The notes beneath the pieces are model-generated. The model saw only the letters and a program-made list of their open reading frames with translations, had not been told where the DNA came from and searched no databases. The position numbers and the translations under genes are program-made. Positions 60,676 to 64,000 of a stretch of DNA of 64,000 nucleotides are shown here, piece after piece. Positions within the stretch are counted from its first letter, which is position 1. Every line of letters begins with the position of its first letter. Source of the stretch: Spirochaetota bacterium (lineage in GTDB: Bacteria; Spirochaetota; Spirochaetia; Treponematales; UBA12059); contig JAKLDN010000001.1 in NCBI GenBank assembly GCA_022703505.1, positions 345,389 through 409,388 of the forward strand. Direction: 5' to 3'.

Positions 60676-61586
60676 CCGAGCCTAAATGGGCGGAGGGCCT
60701 GGAAGGCGTGATCGGCGCCCTGGCGGTTCCGATGTTCGAGGACGGTAGCATCGACTACTCCCTCCTGGAGAAGCAGGCCGCCTACTACGGCGGATCCGGC
60801 GTCCGGGGCTTGTTCCTGGGCGGGACGAACGGCGAAGGAGCCTACCTGACCACGGAGGAGAAGGCCCACATCCTCAAGACCGTCCGGGGAGCCGTCCCGA
60901 AGGACAAGATCCTCTGCGCGGCCTGCATCCGTCCCTCTACCCGGGAAGTCCTGGCGGAGATGAGGGTCCTGGGAGCTCTCGGGCCGGACTACATCGTCGC
61001 CGTGGCCCCCTACTATCTGGCAGTCGACCAGGAGGCCATCATCCGGCATTTCCGCACCCTCGCGGCGGCCTCCCCGGCTCCCCTCATCCCGTACAACATC
61101 CCCCAGAACACCCACAACCCCATGAGCCTGAAGACCATCCAGGAGCTCGCGTCCATTCCGAACATCGCGGGGATCAAGGATTCTTCGGGCGACTTCATAT
61201 CCTTCACCCGCGGAGTGCTCGGTCCCCTGCCCGGCCCCTTCACTTGGATCCAGGGGGAGGATCTTCTGGACGCCCCCTCCTACCTCATCGGCGCCAAGGC
61301 GGTGGTGACCGGGCTGTCCAACGTCTCCGTGGAACCCTATGTGGACATGTGGAGGGCCGCGACGGCCGGGGACACGGAGGGAGTGAAGGCCGGCCAGCGG
61401 CGGATAAACGAGATGTTCAAGATCGTCCTGGCCGTCGGCGGAAAAGGCATCCCCGCCATCAAAGCCGCCATGGAACTCCTGGGCCGGGGAAGTCGACATC
61501 TTCGACTCTCCGCGCTCACCCTGGACGACGCCGAAGTAGAAGCCGTGCGGGAGACGCTCGTCGGGATGGGGTTGCTGCGCAGGTAG
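60672..61586 (+). CDS. Second DapA/NanA-family aldolase
   Basis: 304 residues. TIM barrel of the DapA family: GVIGALAVPMFEDGSIDYSLL, FLGGTNGEGAYLTTEEK, PYNIPQNT with the catalytic tyrosine, and IAGIKDSSGDF with the Schiff-base lysine. Unlike the enzyme at 55431 it has GGTNGE in place of GTTGE and no insertion, so the two are distinct members rather than a recent duplication. It likely cleaves a 2-keto-3-deoxy acid to pyruvate and an aldehyde. GGAGGTG precedes the ATG. Last gene of the cluster; the repeat array begins 23 bases after its stop. Confidence 0.9.
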   Translation: MTEPKWAEGLEGVIGALAVPMFEDGSIDYSLLEKQAAYYGGSGVRGLFLGGTNGEGAYLTTEEKAHILKTVRGAVPKDKILCAACIRPSTREVLAEMRVLGALGPDYIVAVAPYYLAVDQEAIIRHFRTLAAASPAPLIPYNIPQNTHNPMSLKTIQELASIPNIAGIKDSSGDFISFTRGVLGPLPGPFTWIQGEDLLDAPSYLIGAKAVVTGLSNVSVEPYVDMWRAATAGDTEGVKAGQRRINEMFKIVLAVGGKGIPAIKAAMELLGRGSRHLRLSALTLDDAEVEAVRETLVGMGLLRR

Positions 61587-61608
61587 CCCGGGTCTCCCGG
61601 CCGTCCCA

Positions 61609-62142
61609 CATCGCCTAGACTGGCAAGAGCGCCGCAGCCCTTCAGGGTTCCTGGAACGTGCGGACAGGAGGTCCGCACCGACACCCGCGGAAGCGCCTTG
61701 CGCTTCCGCGATGGCGATGTTGTACAAGGATGTACAACATCGCATAGACTCGCAAGAGCGCCGCAGCCCTTCAGGGTTCCTGGAACGTGCGGACAGGAGG
61801 TCCGCACCGACACCCGCGGAAGCGCCTTGCGCTTCCGCGATGGCGATGTTGTACAGGGATGTACAACATCGCTTAGACTCGCAAGAGCGCCGCAGGCCCT
61901 TCAGGGTTCCTGGAACGTGCGGACAGGAGGTCCGCACCGACACCCGCGGAAGCGCCTTGCGCTTCCGCGATGGCGATGTTGTACAGGGATGTACAACATC
62001 GCCTAGACTCGCAAGAGCGCCGCAGGCCCTTTAGGGTTCCTGGAACGTGCGGACAGGAGGTCCGCACCGACACCCGCGGAAGCGCCTTGCGCTTCCGCGA
62101 TGGCGATGTTGTACAGGGATGTACAACATCGCCTAGACTCGC
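61609..62142. repeat. Fourfold 129/130-bp multi-hairpin tandem array
   Basis: Four near-identical head-to-tail units (61609-61737, 61738-61866, 61867-61996, 61997-62126) and a partial fifth edge to 62142. Each unit has three long perfect hairpins: GTGCGGAC/GTCCGCAC (for example 61917-61937), CGCGGAAGCGC/GCGCTTCCGCG (61945-61969) and GGCGATGTTGTACA/TGTACAACATCGCC (61972-62003). A weaker CCC-TTCA-GGG-type hairpin makes a fourth. Units differ at a handful of bases. The junction sequence GCGAGTCTAGGCGATG (minus strand) occurs at every boundary, with changes in the outer copies, and its right-most copy forms the last codons and stop of the MATE gene. There is no unique spacer between units, so it is not a CRISPR. 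Confidence 0.95.
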
Positions 62143-63509
62143 TTCCCCTTCCACACCCCCTTCCTGTAATGCCAGGCCAGGACCGCGGCCTCCACGGAAT
62201 CGGAGACCAGGAAGCTCGCCCAGATCCCCAGGATCCCGAGGTCCAGTCCGAGCCGCGGAAGCACGAAGGCCGACAGGGCCAGGAAGGGGACCTGGGCGCC
62301 CCAGCGGCCGGCCAGGGAGGAGATCAGGTAGGGGATATTGTAGCCCGAGCCGGTGAAGGCGCAGCCCAGGCCGATGGCGAAGCTGACGATCGCGAAGGAG
62401 GGACCCAGGAACCGGATCATGGGCACGCCGACCGCGACCGTCTCGGCGGAGTCCACGAAGAAGCCCAGGACCGACCGGGGAAAGGCGCAGGCCAGGGCCA
62501 CGAGGGTGGTGATCGTGATACCCCCGAGCAGGGCGGCCGCCTTGGCGGTCCTCTCGGCACGGTCGACCTGTTCCGCCCCCAGGTTCTGGCCGACGATGGT
62601 GCCGCCCCCTCCCATCAAGCCGAAGAGGGGCATGAACACCAGTCCCGCCAAGCGGTTCCCGATGCCCAGGGCGGCCAGGGCCGCGGTCCCGTACCGGGCC
62701 ACGAACTTGGTGGTCACCAGGCCCGCGGCCTGCCGGGCCAGCATCTCGCCGCCGCTCGGTAGTCCTATGGTGATCAGCTTGCGGTCGATGGCCGGATCCA
62801 GCCGGAAGAGCCCCCGGACCGAGAGCTTGATCCGAGTGCGCCCGCTGGCCAGGAGCCCGAACCCGACCGCGAAGGCCGCGCAGATGCAGAGCACCGTCGC
62901 CAGCCCGGCCCCGAAGACCCCCAGCCCCAGTCCCCTCACCCCGAAATAGGGAACCTCGGAGAACATGAACAGGGGATCCAGGACCGCGTTCAGGATCGAC
63001 ACTCCCAGCATGATCCACATCTGGCTCTTGGGGTCCCCTGTGCAGCGCAGGGCGGTGAAACAGCTGTAGGTGGCGAAGAACACGGGCAGGAAGAAGGTGC
63101 GGATACGCCCGTACTCCAGGGCGCTCCGGATCACCTCGGGATCCGAGGTGAAAAAACGGATCAGGGGCTCCAGGGCGAAGTACAGGAAGGCCGAGGCGAT
63201 CACGGCCATGAAGGACTTGAACACGATGGTCTGCTCGATCACCCGCGCGGTCCGGGCCTTGTCCCCGGCGCCGAAACTCTGGGTGATCAGGGCGATGGAG
63301 GACACGCCGATCACCTCGTTGAGCACCTCCACGAGCCAGAAGATGGAGCTGAACAGGGCCACTCCCGCCACGGCGCTGCCGGAGATCCGCCCGATCCAGA
63401 ACAGGTCGACCACGTCGTACAGGGTCTGTCCGAGCATACCGAGCATCGTGGGCACGGACATGGCCAGGAGGTTTTGGATCACCGAACCTTTTGTCAAATC
63501 TCTAGACAT
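62133..63509 (-). CDS. MATE-family multidrug/sodium antiporter
   Basis: 458 residues with 12 membrane helices in two halves, the MATE/NorM layout. It starts RDLTKGSVIQNLLAMSVPTMLGMLGQTLYDVVDLFWIGRISGSAVAGVALFSSIFW, and the second half opens KLITIGLPSGGEMLARQAAGLVTTKFVARYGTAALAALGIGNRL. It exports organic cations or drugs in exchange for Na+ or H+. The ATG at 63509 is used; a GTG two codons upstream is possible. Its last residues (K-R-V) and TAG fall within the edge of the downstream tandem repeat, so the array may have supplied the present C-terminus. The 14-bp hairpin that begins in the stop codon probably serves as terminator. Confidence 0.92.
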   Translation of the reverse strand: MSRDLTKGSVIQNLLAMSVPTMLGMLGQTLYDVVDLFWIGRISGSAVAGVALFSSIFWLVEVLNEVIGVSSIALITQSFGAGDKARTARVIEQTIVFKSFMAVIASAFLYFALEPLIRFFTSDPEVIRSALEYGRIRTFFLPVFFATYSCFTALRCTGDPKSQMWIMLGVSILNAVLDPLFMFSEVPYFGVRGLGLGVFGAGLATVLCICAAFAVGFGLLASGRTRIKLSVRGLFRLDPAIDRKLITIGLPSGGEMLARQAAGLVTTKFVARYGTAALAALGIGNRLAGLVFMPLFGLMGGGGTIVGQNLGAEQVDRAERTAKAAALLGGITITTLVALACAFPRSVLGFFVDSAETVAVGVPMIRFLGPSFAIVSFAIGLGCAFTGSGYNIPYLISSLAGRWGAQVPFLALSAFVLPRLGLDLGILGIWASFLVSDSVEAAVLAWHYRKGVWKGKRV

Positions 63510-63594
63510 GGACACCGTTATAGAAGGAGGGCACGGCCGGGGTCAATCGGGAGGGTCCGCAGGTCGGGCGCGCTCCGGCCCGAATCGGCCTTCC

Positions 63595-64000
63595 TCAGTC
63601 GGAGTCCGAAACGGTCTTTGCCGCGGTTTCCGCGGACACTGTCGGCCGAGCCTCCCGAGCCTGCCGCTCGATCAGCGCGGCCACCTTCCCCAGGTTGGAA
63701 GGCCGCAGGATGTAGTATCCCTGCATGGCCCCGCACTTCCTGCGGGCGAAGTACTGCCACTCCTCGCGGGTCTCGATCCCCTCCGCGATGGTGTCCAGCT
63801 GGAGGTTCCGCGCCAGGTTCAGGATGGCGTTCACGATCTTCTGGTTCTGGGGCTCCGCCAGCTGGGTCACGAAGGAGATGTCGATCTTGAGGGCGTCCAC
63901 GGGCAGACGGGAAAGGTAGGCCAGGGAGGAATACCCCGTGCCGAAATCGTCGATCATGAAGCGGATCCCCGGCAGGAGCCGCTTGGCCTCCTTGATCCGT
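63595..64000 (-). CDS. EAL-domain c-di-GMP phosphodiesterase (C-terminal part)
   Basis: The frame is open to the right edge, so only the last ~135 residues are visible. It shows the EAL core after the first half: FMIDDFGTGYSSLAYLSRLPVDALKIDISFV (the DDFGTGYSSL and LKID motifs with metal-binding Asp), then LDTIAEGIETREEWQYF with the catalytic-type Glu, and the MQGYYILRPSNL end, close to the usual QGYYFSRP. It should hydrolyse cyclic di-GMP. The N-terminal sensor, if any, lies outside the window. About 27 poorly conserved residues follow the domain. Confidence 0.93.
   Translation of the reverse strand, partial: RIKEAKRLLPGIRFMIDDFGTGYSSLAYLSRLPVDALKIDISFVTQLAEPQNQKIVNAILNLARNLQLDTIAEGIETREEWQYFARRKCGAMQGYYILRPSNLGKVAALIERQAREARPTVSAETAAKTVSDSD

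Noticed and set aside
60630-61943. 437-codon minus-strand frame running through the tandem repeats, and related repeat frames
   Set aside because: It is antisense to the second aldolase and then translates the repeat units; the repetition of residues simply mirrors the DNA repeat, and unit lengths of 129/130 break the frame between copies.
61609-62142. CRISPR array
   Set aside because: Units are identical throughout, about 130 bp, with no short repeat plus unique spacer pattern, and no cas genes are nearby.

Overview
The window is 64 kb of GC-rich DNA (by eye roughly two-thirds G+C) packed with protein genes on both strands. I saw no rRNA, tRNA or CRISPR. The gene set (a pyrophosphate-type phosphofructokinase, tagaturonate epimerase UxaE, two TRAP transporters, a MalFG-type sugar ABC importer, RpiR/DeoR/LacI/IclR sugar regulators, a GGDEF and an EAL protein) points to a free-living, carbohydrate-fermenting bacterium. 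A high-GC spirochaete is the best guess, but no taxonomic marker here proves it.

Layout. 1-6.5 kb: radical SAM protein, parvulin, membrane GGDEF protein, an rluA-like/polB pair, and a MarR regulator. 6.7-10.1 kb: groEL, followed by an unusual array that repeats the last six groEL codons plus a stop codon, then a lower-GC island with a lipoprotein gene interrupted by an in-frame TAG. 10.1-17.7 kb: SIS protein, a DUF2975/HTH/DUF4386/flavodoxin operon, an Asp-box protein, ogt, a ketopantoate-reductase-like gene, and a TetR regulator divergent from a second DUF4386-like gene across twin operators. 17.9-24.7 kb: sugar ABC importer (two permeases and a binding protein, no ATPase here) divergent from rpiR, a zinc dehydrogenase and a Gfo/Idh/MocA oxidoreductase.

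24.9-41.5 kb is a hexuronate region: gnd, a LarA-family epimerase and a HAD phosphatase diverge from DeoR. After DeoR come PPi-type PFK, an SDR fructuronate reductase, uxaC, uxaE, a HAD protein, a YesM/YesN-like two-component system and a TRAP transporter. No mannonate dehydratase is present, but a LarA-family epimerase lies beside gnd. This suggests mannonate could be drained through gluconate and 6-phosphogluconate.

45.2-48.5 kb carries fucU, a LacI regulator and fucI behind two LacI-type operators. 48.6-61.6 kb is an IclR gene followed by a 13-gene, mostly overlapping cluster: a TRAP transporter, an unrecognised 401-residue protein, a kdsB-like cytidylyltransferase, a SIS protein, two DapA-type aldolases, an epimerase, a dehydrogenase, a PfkB kinase, an amidohydrolase and YjbQ. 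It looks like a sugar-acid pathway I cannot assign to a known route. The window ends with a MATE exporter and the C-terminal part of an EAL protein.

The most unusual feature is a recurring class of multi-hairpin DNA at gene 3' ends. Examples lie after groEL, after the ABC binding-protein gene, within the 3' end of the deoR coding region, across the gnd stop codon, and as a fourfold 129/130-bp array beginning in the stop codon of the MATE gene. The sequences differ between loci, but three of the five have four consecutive perfect hairpins, and two regenerate the adjacent gene's terminal codons in every unit.
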